Positions 37,679-46,329 of a stretch of DNA of 64,000 nt are shown here, one piece after another. Source of the stretch: Bacteroidales bacterium. Lineage in GTDB: Bacteria; Bacteroidota; Bacteroidia; Bacteroidales; Marinilabiliaceae. The notes under the pieces were generated by a model, which was not told the origin of the DNA, ran no database searches, and was given only the letters and a program-made list of their open reading frames with translations. Numbering within the stretch: position 1 is the first letter of the stretch; each line of letters starts with the position of its first letter. The DNA is taken from the NCBI GenBank assembly GCA_003249255.1, contig QKJP01000009.1, positions 1 through 64,000 of the forward strand, written 5' to 3'. Made by a program: the position numbers and the translations under genes.

Positions 37679-38515
37679 ATGGAAACTATAGCAACTAATT
37701 TCCTGGTAAAAAAGGGTAAAGTAAGCAGTAACGGACAAACTCTTTATTGGGAATCTCACGGTACAGGCGAACCTTTAATTTTAGTAATGGGAATTGGCTA
37801 CGATTCATCCTTATGGGGATTACATCAAGTGCCTTTCTTTTCTCAACATTTTCAAACAATCATTTTTGATAATCGTGATGTCGGTCAAAGCTCTTTAGCC
37901 AATACCTCCTACGCCATAAAAGACATGGCAGAAGATATGGTAGGACTGATGAAGGAATTAGGCATTAAAAAATCCCACTTTATTGGAATTTCAATGGGCG
38001 GAATGATATGTCAGGAGTTCGCAATCAACCATCCCGAATTAGTTCATAAGTTAATCCTTACAGGAACCAGTGCTGCAAATGAATTGGCTAGTTTCGATCC
38101 AATCAACATTTGGAATTTTGTTAAACAAAATGACAAAGAAGGTCTCACCTTTGCCCAACAACAATTTATTTGGTTATTTTCTGATAGTTTCTTGCGAAAC
38201 CACAAGGCAGTTGAACAAACTTTGCAATTGTTAGGAAGCAATCCTAATCCGGTGTCGCCGGCAGCTTACAAAAGACAGGTTAATGCTTATTTAAAACACA
38301 ATACGCTTAACCGATTAAATAAAATTAAAGCTCCAACATTAGTTCTTGTTGGTGAGCAAGATCGCCTAACACCTCCATGGATAGTCAAGGAAGTTGCGGA
38401 TGGAATACCTGCCTCTAAATTCAGAATTATTAAGGGCGATGGTGCATCTCACGTTCTTCCTTTAGAAAGGCCGGATGATTTTAACAAAGCTGTTTTCTCT
38501 TTTTTAAACGAATAA
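37679..38515 (+). CDS. alpha/beta hydrolase
   Basis: 278 residues, soluble, full-length single-domain fold. Nucleophile elbow GISMGG with Ser105; acid Asp228 in VGEQDRLTPPW; His258 in GDGASHVLPLERP. The oxyanion-hole region is LVMGIGYDSSLWG, and FDNRDVGQS is the typical strand-4 loop. Sequence flavour is that of small esterases or proline-iminopeptidase/bromoperoxidase-like hydrolases. The substrate cannot be inferred. Single gene with its own leader of 280 bp; no operon partner. Confidence 0.85.
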   Translation: METIATNFLVKKGKVSSNGQTLYWESHGTGEPLILVMGIGYDSSLWGLHQVPFFSQHFQTIIFDNRDVGQSSLANTSYAIKDMAEDMVGLMKELGIKKSHFIGISMGGMICQEFAINHPELVHKLILTGTSAANELASFDPINIWNFVKQNDKEGLTFAQQQFIWLFSDSFLRNHKAVEQTLQLLGSNPNPVSPAAYKRQVNAYLKHNTLNRLNKIKAPTLVLVGEQDRLTPPWIVKEVADGIPASKFRIIKGDGASHVLPLERPDDFNKAVFSFLNE

Positions 38516-38667
38516 GAAACTAATTCAATAAAAACTTTCCTACCAGTGCTTGGCTTACATCAAAGAAAAGGTTGTTCTCCATCTAAAGCAGATCGTTTTA
38601 AGCTCTTTGTAATAAAAAGCAATATTAATGGTAGATAATTGGAATAGCAAAGTGCGCTTTGAAGAAT

Positions 38668-39378
38668 AGCCCGAAGTTGAAAGATCGAAGTTTGTTTATT
38701 CTCACAGAAAGAATTATACCTTCGTTATTGTCAGCTAAAGGCTAGAAGCTGGTAGCTTTTGCAAGGTAATTTATTAATCAAATGCTTCTTCAACCTTTTG
38801 CGGTGACATAGCCAAAATAAATAAACCGAAAGCTATTTGATTAGTATTTTACATTTCGGGGAAAACCCGATGTACTTTTTATTAGTGTTTTACATCTCGG
38901 GAAAAGCCCGAAGGTCATTTCACTGGTGTTTTATGTTTCGGGGTTTCTCCGAGCGGGTAAACAGTATTTTATTCGGGACATTTTTTTATAGCGTATAGAA
39001 GTTAGAATGCAGAAATAAGAAAGGATCTTAACGACGTGATAAGTTGTGAAGTTCTAAGGGGATATTGTTACACTACTTATTAACCTTGCTCGTTACGAAT
39101 ACGAAAGAGTAACAGCCGGAGATCGATAATAAAACAGCATAGCGAGATTGCTATAATGAAGGAACAAAGCCGGCCTTATTGCAAGACCGGCTCTATTATT
39201 TCATATATAGCATTCATGCTAATTATTAATGGCTATATCACCGCAAAAGGTTGAATTGGGATTAGATCGATGAAAGACCTTACTTAAGCTTCTAGCCGTT
39301 AGCTACTAGCTGTTTGTAGTAAATGAATGAGTTTTTCTGTGACTAAAATCAGGCTTCGAACTCCGAACCTCGGGCTTT
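38668..39378. other. hairpin-rich inverted-repeat element, no gene
   Basis: Left arm about 38668-38818 and right arm about 39226-39378 are imperfect inverted copies. Clear matches are CTTCAACCTTTTGCGGTGACATAGCCA against its complement at 39229-39256 (about 26 of 28), GGCTAGAAGCT, TCACAGAAA, and AGCCCGA.GTT...AG.TCGAAG at the outer ends. The 400-bp centre carries the tandem hairpins listed next, AGCCGG...CCGGCT (about 39167-39192) and TAGCA-TTCA-TGCTA. There is no open frame of note. It could be a non-autonomous mobile element or a large structured RNA; I cannot decide. Confidence 0.5.
38841..38977. repeat. tandem 41-bp hairpin units (about 3.3 copies)
   Basis: Units start TTAGTRTTTTACAT at 38841, 38882 and about 38923, and a partial one at about 38962. 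Each has a small stem: TCGGG-GAAAA-CCCGA, CTTCGGGC-type, and TCGG...CCGA. The units diverge while keeping the stem. There are no unique spacers, so this is not a CRISPR. Confidence 0.65.
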
Positions 39379-39436
39379 TATGCGAAAACACAATTTACTA
39401 TTGTTGTTGTCAACCTTTAATTAGGACAGAGCCTTA

Positions 39437-41392
39437 TTAATATAGCACACCATTTTCGTAAACCTTAGCTGCCACAGCTACAGTAATCGATCCATTCGCA
39501 TCCAGTCCTTCAGACGGGCCACTACCTGATGGGAAAGTCAGATAAACTGTACCGCCATTAATGGTTATATCACCATTAGAGTCCATGGCATCCACATCAT
39601 TGCCCGACATAGTTACAGTAATAATACCGCCATTTACAATCATTTGGCTTCCATCATCATTCATCACTTCAGAACCTTGTGTAGCGTTAATCCCATCGTC
39701 GGTTGCAGCGATAGTAATTGTACCATTATTGATGGTAATATTTTTAGCCTCTAAACCTTCAACAGAATTAAGAATTGTTACTATACAGTTATGGATAGTC
39801 AGGTTTTCACCGGCATTAATACCATCATCGGCTGACGAAATGGTGATAGTTCCACTATTAATAACAATGTTATTATCGGCTTTTATTGCTTTGGCCTCAT
39901 CTCCGGCAATAGAAGCAGTTGCCCCTCCAGGTCTAGGGCGCCCTCCTGGACCAGTAGTGGTTGTGGTTGTAGTACTTGATGTTGCAATAGTAGCTCCGGT
40001 AGTAGTTACATTAAGAATTGGATTAGATGTTCCGTCTCCAATTTCAATGTCAAGCTCGCTTTCTATTCCTCTACCGCCTGCGCCGGAATTCGACAAAGTA
40101 ACTTCACCTCCATTAATGGTTAAAGTACCATCTACCTTTAAACAATCGCCATGGTAGGTATCTTCGCTTCCTTCTGAATTGGTATAAGTAGCACCATCAC
40201 CACTTGAAACAATCGTAACGGTTCCGCTTAAAATATTCACGTCGTAATCTCCCGAGATACCTCTGGAACTTAAACCAGTTGTAATAATATCTAAAGATGC
40301 TCCGTCGATTATTAGTGTACTATCAGCCTTAATAAAAGAGCAGTAAGACACATCGTAACCAGCATCTAATGCTTCTAAAGCCATATCTCCGGCAGCCGTT
40401 CCACTTATTTTTCCACCTAGTAATAACATTTCTGCTCCACAGCTAATGCCTTTCGATTGTGCACCAGAAACAAACAGGTTAATGTTTCCTCCTGAAATTA
40501 CAATGGCAGTATCTGATGCAAGTGCGGTAACATCATCAGAACTACAATTAAGCGTAATGCTACCGTTCTTAATTTTAACCACCCCGTTTTTCCCATTAAT
40601 CCCATCATCAGAAGCGGTTACATTAAGAGTTCCACCTTGCATTTCGAAACCATCTGAAGCACGTATACCGTCTTTAAGTGCCGAAGCAATAACAATATTA
40701 CCAGACTCAATTAAGATGTCATCGTCTGATGCAATACCATGTTTGTAATTTCCGTTTACAAGTAGTGATCCGGAACCTACAAACTTTAACTTATCTTCAC
40801 TAAACAAGGTTGCCTTTTGATCTATTACAACGCCTTCTGTTGCATATACAGCACCATCGGTTAAGGTATTTTCGGTACCGGCCATAAGCTGAATAGTGGC
40901 CTTTGAGTTGGCTTGAATATTAATGGCCGGACCATCATTATTGGTGATATCGAGGTCGTTTAACAAGAGGTTAAAACGCTTTTCTGAATAAACCACTAAC
41001 GAACCATCGCTGGTGGTACCTGAGCATATAATATTTATATCTTTAACTTCTAATGTTGAATTTACCACCACATCAGCTCCGGTAGTTGTTATGGTAACTC
41101 CCAGATTTTCGTAAGGGTTATCAACCACAACGCCGGTTCCATTATAGGTAATGTAGATATTTTCTGTAGCATCAACCGTTACGGTTAAACTGTCGATATC
41201 ACCAACGTTATATTGGCTTACATCGCCTAAAATATCAATATAAAATAATGAGTTATCCTCACTAAAATACATACTATCCTCTTCATTCAATTGATAGGTA
41301 TCTGTATCTGTTCCTTGATGAATATTTAAGTATTGCTGTGCAAATACAATATTCGACAAGCAAAGAAATAGGACTATTATATAATTTTTCAT
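39437..41392 (-). CDS. secreted carbohydrate-binding beta-helix protein (Cthe_2159/DUF4353-like)
   Basis: 651 residues. Signal peptide 1-18. A short N-terminal region (20-75, ending VGDIDSLTV) resembles that of the next gene upstream. From about 110 to the end it is a right-handed beta-helix of repeating INGGTVTI/SGDYDVNI-like rungs with many DDGIN and GDG turns, as in the DUF4353 family (Cthe_2159 of Clostridium thermocellum binds cellulose/polygalacturonate with Ca2+). A Thr/Gly/Pro-rich loop (TTTTTTTGPGGRPRPGG) interrupts the helix near residue 490. No T9SS tail is seen. It is 11 bp downstream of the T9SS-tailed gene, so they form one transcript. Confidence 0.8.
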   Translation of the reverse strand: MKNYIIVLFLCLSNIVFAQQYLNIHQGTDTDTYQLNEEDSMYFSEDNSLFYIDILGDVSQYNVGDIDSLTVTVDATENIYITYNGTGVVVDNPYENLGVTITTTGADVVVNSTLEVKDINIICSGTTSDGSLVVYSEKRFNLLLNDLDITNNDGPAINIQANSKATIQLMAGTENTLTDGAVYATEGVVIDQKATLFSEDKLKFVGSGSLLVNGNYKHGIASDDDILIESGNIVIASALKDGIRASDGFEMQGGTLNVTASDDGINGKNGVVKIKNGSITLNCSSDDVTALASDTAIVISGGNINLFVSGAQSKGISCGAEMLLLGGKISGTAAGDMALEALDAGYDVSYCSFIKADSTLIIDGASLDIITTGLSSRGISGDYDVNILSGTVTIVSSGDGATYTNSEGSEDTYHGDCLKVDGTLTINGGEVTLSNSGAGGRGIESELDIEIGDGTSNPILNVTTTGATIATSSTTTTTTTGPGGRPRPGGATASIAGDEAKAIKADNNIVINSGTITISSADDGINAGENLTIHNCIVTILNSVEGLEAKNITINNGTITIAATDDGINATQGSEVMNDDGSQMIVNGGIITVTMSGNDVDAMDSNGDITINGGTVYLTFPSGSGPSEGLDANGSITVAVAAKVYENGVLY

Positions 41393-41403
41393 ATCTACCG
41401 AGT

Positions 41404-41892
41404 TTATTGTTTAATAAATTTCACACGTGCATCGCTGTTCTTAAGAAAATATAAGCCGGGAGCCAAAGTGCTAACATCTATTGTTGTTTGCCCCTGATTG
41501 ATAACCACAGTTTGTACAACATTTCCCATATAATTAATAATGTAGGCGTCGGCTGCCGTAGTATTGGCTTTTACAGTAAGAAGGTTATTTGTTGGATTTG
41601 GATATACCGATAGATTATTATCTGTACCCTCTTTGCTAAAATGACTCGTAGGTATGGCAGATGCCTCATCAAAAATCATCTTTTGTAGGTTAAAAATACT
41701 GTAAGTAACTTCGTCACCACTGGTTTTATATACCTTAAAATTATTGTTGGTAAAAACAATATTCTCAATTTCATTTAGACTAAAACCGGAAGAACTTCCG
41801 TCGGTAGAAATAAAATTAAAGCTTTGCCCTGTTACCAAATGCCCCATCAAAAAGAGGACACTTAAAAACGTTATTTGTATTAGATTTTTCAT
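41404..41892 (-). CDS. T9SS-sorted small secreted protein
   Basis: 162 residues from ATG 41892; the frame extends 19 codons further up but the signal peptide begins here (MKNLIQITFLSVLFLMGHLV). Middle part has two similar motifs (SLNEIENIVF and NLQKMIFD), shared with the N-terminal region of the DUF4353 protein downstream. The C-terminal 75 residues are a type A T9SS sorting domain: VYPNPTNNLLTV, then YIINYMGNVV, and LAPGLYFLK. It should be exported by the type IX system and attached to the surface. Function beyond this is unknown. First gene of a two-gene unit. Confidence 0.82.
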   Translation of the reverse strand: MKNLIQITFLSVLFLMGHLVTGQSFNFISTDGSSSGFSLNEIENIVFTNNNFKVYKTSGDEVTYSIFNLQKMIFDEASAIPTSHFSKEGTDNNLSVYPNPTNNLLTVKANTTAADAYIINYMGNVVQTVVINQGQTTIDVSTLAPGLYFLKNSDARVKFIKQ

Positions 41893-41949
41893 AAACACTT
41901 GTTTTAATGAATAGATAATGATCGACATTACAAAAATGGGCATCGACAT

Positions 41950-42898
41950 TCATTAAAGTGTTACAATATTTTACTTAAAATGTGTAATATCTTGTAATAG
42001 AAATGATTTGTTGTTTGCAAAATGGATAAGTTGATCAAGCCAAGAACTTGGGGAGCAATAGAAACATTTCAAATTCTTTCTATGTTTACCCCCTTTGAGA
42101 TAATTATCAAAGCAAACGCTTAACCTCAGTCCCACTAGATTAGCATACCGTTAACTTAAGCTTTTGGTTAGGGCTGAAAGCCCTGTCTGTAACAGGATAG
42201 GGATTTATCTCTATTGGAATGGGCATTATATAAGAAGGTCTGTAAGACCGCTCTATATGATGATACTTAAAAGAATACAGGTCAGGCTTTCAGCCTTTAT
42301 TTTCAAACCATACCTAACACAGGGATAAAATACCTGTGCTAATGTATGATTGCCTTACAGGCAAATAATGGATCAATTCGGAAACTTGTGGAGTATAAAA
42401 TAATAAGGTTACTGTTTTTACAATTTTATAACTACTAAGATTCTATGTATAGTTATAAGGTTAATAACCTTATAATTAGTTAGCCGAAGGCACCTCAGTA
42501 GAATATTATTCACAACAAAACAACCTTATTACCTTTATGCACTTATCGGTATTAATATAAAGTATTCCCCAGAAATATAGCTTGATCCATAAGTTGCTGA
42601 GTTGTTCTTTTGCACTTAGACTGTTAGACCAATTGACTAATACAACAAAGGAAATGCGGTTAATTTTTATTCCTAATTCAGGTTCGACACCTGCGGAGTC
42701 GAAATTTCTTTGGTGAATTCGTTTCTATAAAGATAGATTCCACCGGAATCCCCCTTGCAAAGGTAACAAGTGACGAATAGAACATTTTTTCACACAAGGG
42801 TATTGTGCTATAAGCAATCGTATAAATTAACAAAAGCCATTTTTTAATTTGCACATTATCGAATTTAGACATCAGCACATTATTTACTTCTGCCTCTT
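41950..42898. other. repeat-bearing intergenic region, about 950 bp
   Basis: No supported gene; a 66-codon minus-strand frame at 42678..42878 looks accidental. Contents: RAYT-type repeats (42161..42375), a perfect palindrome TATAAGGTT-AAT-AACCTTATA at 42454..42474 with further ACAACCTTATTACC-like pieces nearby, and ACATCAGCACATT at 42869..42881 just 3' of the activase gene. Confidence 0.55.
42161..42375. repeat. RAYT-type multi-hairpin repeat cluster, distant copy
   Basis: Same family as at 15960-17194, but 25 kb away: AGGGC-TGAAA-GCCCT, then ACAGGATAGGGATTTATC, then GGTC-TGTAA-GACC, then ACAGGTC-AGGC-TTTCA-GCCT and ACAGGG...CCTGT with TTGCC-TTACA-GGCAA. Confidence 0.75.
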
Positions 42899-44404
42899 TT
42901 AACTAAAATACATCCCCATCGCAAAGTTCATTGCAAAGTTAGGATCATCAGCCAAATCGAAATGCTCACTTTTTTTAACCACCTCGTTTAAGCGTTTAGC
43001 AAACTTCTCTGAGCAAACATCTAACACCGCTCCTGCCCCGGCCGTATTCCCAATCTGAATTACTTTACCTTTCATTTCTTGTGGCAGTAATCCAATTCGA
43101 ATCGCACTTTCAATGTTCATGTAATTACCAAAACCACCGGCAACGAATAAAGCATCCACCTCATCGTAGCTCAATCCGGCTTTTTCGGTCAATGCGATAA
43201 TACCACAAGAGATCGCACTCTTGGCTAACTGCACTTCCCGAATATCTTTAGGCGTTAACGCAACAGCATCACCTGTACCGGACTTATTGGCATCAACTAA
43301 AACAAAATCTTCCTCCAGGTTTCCTTCCATGCTTACAATTTCGTTATCGAGCAAGTAAGCAACGGCTTCTAATAAACCCGAACCGCATATTCCTATGGCC
43401 TTTTCATCATTAATGGTTACAACATCATCTTTACTAAAAGAAGAAATGGCACCCGCATAGGCTCCCATACCACAACTAATGTTCGCTCCTTCGAAAGCAG
43501 GACCTGCAGCCGTAGCACAAGTCCATATTTTATCGGGTGTAACAATGGCCATCTCACCATTGGTACCTATATCAACAAAAAGATAATTCTTGATGGATTC
43601 CGGAGGATCAATGGCAGCTAATCCGGCAACGACATCAGCCCCTACGTAAGCAGAAATTGATGGTAAGACATGCACTTTCGCAGCAGGATTTAATCCTAGC
43701 TCCAGCTTCGATGCAGGCAGTATTTTTGCGTCTATAAACTTGGGTGTAAACGGTGCCAAGGCAATTGCTGTGGGATCTTCTCCCAGCAACATATGCAACA
43801 TGGTGGTGTTGGCTGCAACAGATACTTTTACGATATCTGTAAGTTTTCGTTTGTGCGATTCGCACTCTTTTTGAATCAATGAACGGATGTCATTTAAAAC
43901 GGCTGCTTGTAAATCCTTTAACTTATCGGGCTTATGGCTACAGTAATTAATGCGTGAGATAACATCGGCTCCATATTGCCCTTGGGAGTTCATGGTTCCG
44001 GCAATACCAAGCGTATGTCCGTTGTTTAAATCAATAAAATACATGGCTATACTGGTAGTGCCCACATCGATGGCAACACCAACAGGATGCTCCGATTTTT
44101 CAATAAGGTCACCCGGTTCTAACTCTATCGATAATGTATAATCGTGTTGATCTGTTAATACCTTCGATTCTAAAGAACGAGGCAGAAACACCTCTTCGTC
44201 GTGCCCGGGAAAATAAAGACATGAGGTGACCATACCTACGTCTTTAACCTTCACCTTACACTTTCCACAAGTACCATTTCCTCCGCAAGCGGCCATTACT
44301 TGTACACCATTGCTCCGAAGGATTTCTAATAAAGATGTTCCGGTTTCGAAACCAACAGTTCTAATTTCTCCTACGCTATGTATTTTAAGATGATGCATTA
44401 ACAT
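42899..44404 (-). CDS. RACo-type corrinoid activation protein (2Fe-2S plus ASKHA ATPase, DUF4445)
   Basis: 501 residues. N-terminal plant-type ferredoxin domain with C40-x5-C46-x2-C49-x12-C62 (ACGGNGTCGKCKVKV). A linker is followed by the ASKHA-fold ATPase region typical of reductive activators of corrinoid proteins: GVAIDVGTTSIAMYFIDL, VAANTTMLHMLLG, LFVDIGTNGE, and CGSGLLEAVAYLL. Such proteins use ATP to reduce inactive Co(II) corrinoid to Co(I). It fits the corrinoid protein encoded upstream in this cluster. The start overlaps the previous gene by 20 bp; the Met at 44398 is an equally good start. Last gene of the demethylase-like cluster. Confidence 0.9.
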   Translation of the reverse strand: MLMHHLKIHSVGEIRTVGFETGTSLLEILRSNGVQVMAACGGNGTCGKCKVKVKDVGMVTSCLYFPGHDEEVFLPRSLESKVLTDQHDYTLSIELEPGDLIEKSEHPVGVAIDVGTTSIAMYFIDLNNGHTLGIAGTMNSQGQYGADVISRINYCSHKPDKLKDLQAAVLNDIRSLIQKECESHKRKLTDIVKVSVAANTTMLHMLLGEDPTAIALAPFTPKFIDAKILPASKLELGLNPAAKVHVLPSISAYVGADVVAGLAAIDPPESIKNYLFVDIGTNGEMAIVTPDKIWTCATAAGPAFEGANISCGMGAYAGAISSFSKDDVVTINDEKAIGICGSGLLEAVAYLLDNEIVSMEGNLEEDFVLVDANKSGTGDAVALTPKDIREVQLAKSAISCGIIALTEKAGLSYDEVDALFVAGGFGNYMNIESAIRIGLLPQEMKGKVIQIGNTAGAGAVLDVCSEKFAKRLNEVVKKSEHFDLADDPNFAMNFAMGMYFS

Positions 44405-45098
44405 TTGCTTTTGCCGGTTTGCGATTACTGTACAAACAGTTTGCCGATTGACATAGGTGACAGGTATAGTCGAAATATTTTACATCTTCTCCAATACCAA
44501 TAAAACCACTTAAGGATTTCACAGGGGTCATTAGTGCGCTTTTATTTAAACTTACGCCACAAAAATCGTTTGGGAAATAGGAAAATAACTGGTGCTGTTC
44601 TTTCACATGCCAATCGCAATAACCGGGACTGTAACGATTGGTTACTTTACAGCCTAAGTCTTTAGCAATACCATTCACTTCGATATGCAGCTTATCCATG
44701 GCTCGTTCTACTACCTCATTCCCTATTAAATCAACAACATAACCTTCTAACAGTTCACCTTTTGCCATTAATTCTTTTGAACGATGAGAGATTTGTTCGC
44801 CGGCTGTACAAATAAAAACAGCCACACTAGATGAGTTACGAAGCAATTTAAAAACAGCCTTCCCTACTTCATAGTTATGCTCACCAATTTTAATAAGGAA
44901 GTTATCTTCAAACATCTCCACATTTCTAAACAAGAAACCGGCTTCGATACCAATTGCATCTCTTAAACCGTCCAGTTCATCCAGCACAATTTGCTTAATT
45001 TCCGGAGGACAATCTTCGCCGTAACCCATTAAATTGCATATTGCATCGGGATCTACATTGAGCTCTCCTAACTTATATGTAAACTTCTTTATTCCCAT
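44385..45098 (-). CDS. MetH-activation-domain-like protein for corrinoid system
   Basis: 237 residues. It resembles the free-standing relatives of the AdoMet-binding activation domain of cobalamin-dependent methionine synthase: RYSPGYCDWHVKEQHQLFSY is the family's R-x-SPGYg-x-W phrase, and the end has C-x2-C-x4-C (CHLCQSANCLY). In MetH this domain reactivates cob(II)alamin by reductive methylation; stand-alone versions accompany corrinoid methyltransferases. Soluble, cytoplasmic. It overlaps the RACo gene (20 bp), arguing for joint function in keeping the corrinoid protein active. It has 172 bp of dispersed-repeat DNA between it and the CobW gene upstream. Confidence 0.85.
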   Translation of the reverse strand: MGIKKFTYKLGELNVDPDAICNLMGYGEDCPPEIKQIVLDELDGLRDAIGIEAGFLFRNVEMFEDNFLIKIGEHNYEVGKAVFKLLRNSSSVAVFICTAGEQISHRSKELMAKGELLEGYVVDLIGNEVVERAMDKLHIEVNGIAKDLGCKVTNRYSPGYCDWHVKEQHQLFSYFPNDFCGVSLNKSALMTPVKSLSGFIGIGEDVKYFDYTCHLCQSANCLYSNRKPAKANVNASS

Positions 45099-45270
45099 AT
45101 CATTCTTTTTCGAACACCTAACTGTAGTCTAATAAACATCATAGATAAACAGATATTGTATTTTAAGTGATTGTAAAGTATCAAACAACAGCAATGTTTT
45201 AATTTGCACATTACCGAATTTGCACATCAGCACATTCTTCACTTCTGCCCACTGCCCACTGCCTCAAATT
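45099..45270. repeat. dispersed repeat between CobW and activation genes
   Basis: Contains ATTTGCACATTACCGAATT and CACATCAGCACATT (45223..45236) followed by CTGCCCACTGCCCACTGCC. Related sequences lie at 2796-2855, 14502-14560 and 42841-42897. No gene seen. Confidence 0.5.
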
Positions 45271-46203
45271 TTAACAACACTTCACCTGCTGAAACTTCAC
45301 AAAAGTCTTTCTCAAGGTAGTTAATACCAAATCATGCCCAAAAGCAATTATTTCTGATGGCCCTGCATAATTATTGACTTCTTTCATTTCTACCTGATCA
45401 AAGACACTGTGAATTAAAACAATCTTACCATCGTTTAAATTCACAAAACCTTTGATGCGCGGACAATCCGTCTTTAACTCATCTACAAAAGCCATTAGAC
45501 TGCCTTTCGATATTGCATCGTGCGTACGTAGCACTACTGCTTTTAGCTCATCGGGTCTTCCTTCCGATTCTTGCCCCACATATCTTTCGGCTGCTTTTCC
45601 CTTAGATGTTTCATCGATCACTAAACTCTCCCAATCGACTTTAGCATATTCGGTAGGAAAGATTTGCGCATAAGGATTCATTTCTTTGATGGCTGCTTCA
45701 ATCTTATCATGCCCCTCTTCTAATAGATCGGTCTTATTCAAAATAACAGCATCGGCAATCATCAACTGATGTTTAAAACGCACCAAACCACTTAAGCCTC
45801 TAAAGAAATTAGGGCCATCTACCAAACTGATAATTTTATCTAAAGTAACCTGATCTTTCAGCTCGGGTGTTTGCAACAACTCAACCACACTAATGGGATC
45901 GGCTAATCCGGAAGCTTCCAAGAAGATTATTTCGGGTTGATGATCGTTTATCAAGGTTTGCATGGTGCGTGTGAAGTTATTCAACTGACATACACAAAAC
46001 ACCGAACCATTATTTATTTCGATTAGCTCAAAACCAGCATTATCTTGCTTTAGTTCTTTACCATCTACCCCGGTTGGAGCAAACTCATTTTGAATTACAG
46101 CAATTCGTTTAGTTGGAGCCAACTCTTTTAATAAGTTGCTTAACAAGGTTGTTTTTCCGCTCCCTAAAAAACCGGTAATTAAATTAAACTGAACCATCCT
46201 CAT
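45271..46203 (-). CDS. CobW/COG0523-family G3E GTPase (metallochaperone)
   Basis: 310 residues. Walker A GFLGSGKTT (11-19), Walker B-like IIFLEASGLADP, and NKTD specificity motif (VILNKTDLLEE). The family's metal motif CxCC is reduced to C-V-C-Q in GSVFCVCQLNN, so one ligand is lost. The C-terminal CobW domain is present but short. Family members load Zn or Co into partner proteins. In this cluster it may supply zinc to the UroD-type methyltransferases or assist the cobalamin protein; this is inference from position. Start could be the Met at 46197 (two codons later). Confidence 0.85.
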   Translation of the reverse strand: MRMVQFNLITGFLGSGKTTLLSNLLKELAPTKRIAVIQNEFAPTGVDGKELKQDNAGFELIEINNGSVFCVCQLNNFTRTMQTLINDHQPEIIFLEASGLADPISVVELLQTPELKDQVTLDKIISLVDGPNFFRGLSGLVRFKHQLMIADAVILNKTDLLEEGHDKIEAAIKEMNPYAQIFPTEYAKVDWESLVIDETSKGKAAERYVGQESEGRPDELKAVVLRTHDAISKGSLMAFVDELKTDCPRIKGFVNLNDGKIVLIHSVFDQVEMKEVNNYAGPSEIIAFGHDLVLTTLRKTFVKFQQVKCC

Positions 46204-46329
46204 TTCCTAAAATTACAATACTTAACCTAATTATTTATACGCTATTGAATTAAAAAGTTTCGCTGTATTCTAGTACAAAGAACGCCCGAACCTTAGATGA
46301 TTCGAGCGCTAACTATCTAAACTAAAATC

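Noticed and set aside
38841-38977. CRISPR-like array
   Set aside because: Units are tandem and diverged throughout, with no constant repeat alternating with unique spacers and no cas genes.
38668-39378. Group II intron or retron
   Set aside because: No reverse transcriptase frame and no recognisable domain V-like hairpin; the inverted arms do not fit either type.
42678-42878. 66-codon minus-strand frame upstream of the repeat region
   Set aside because: Lies in repeat-like DNA, no signal peptide or motif that makes sense; likely accidental.
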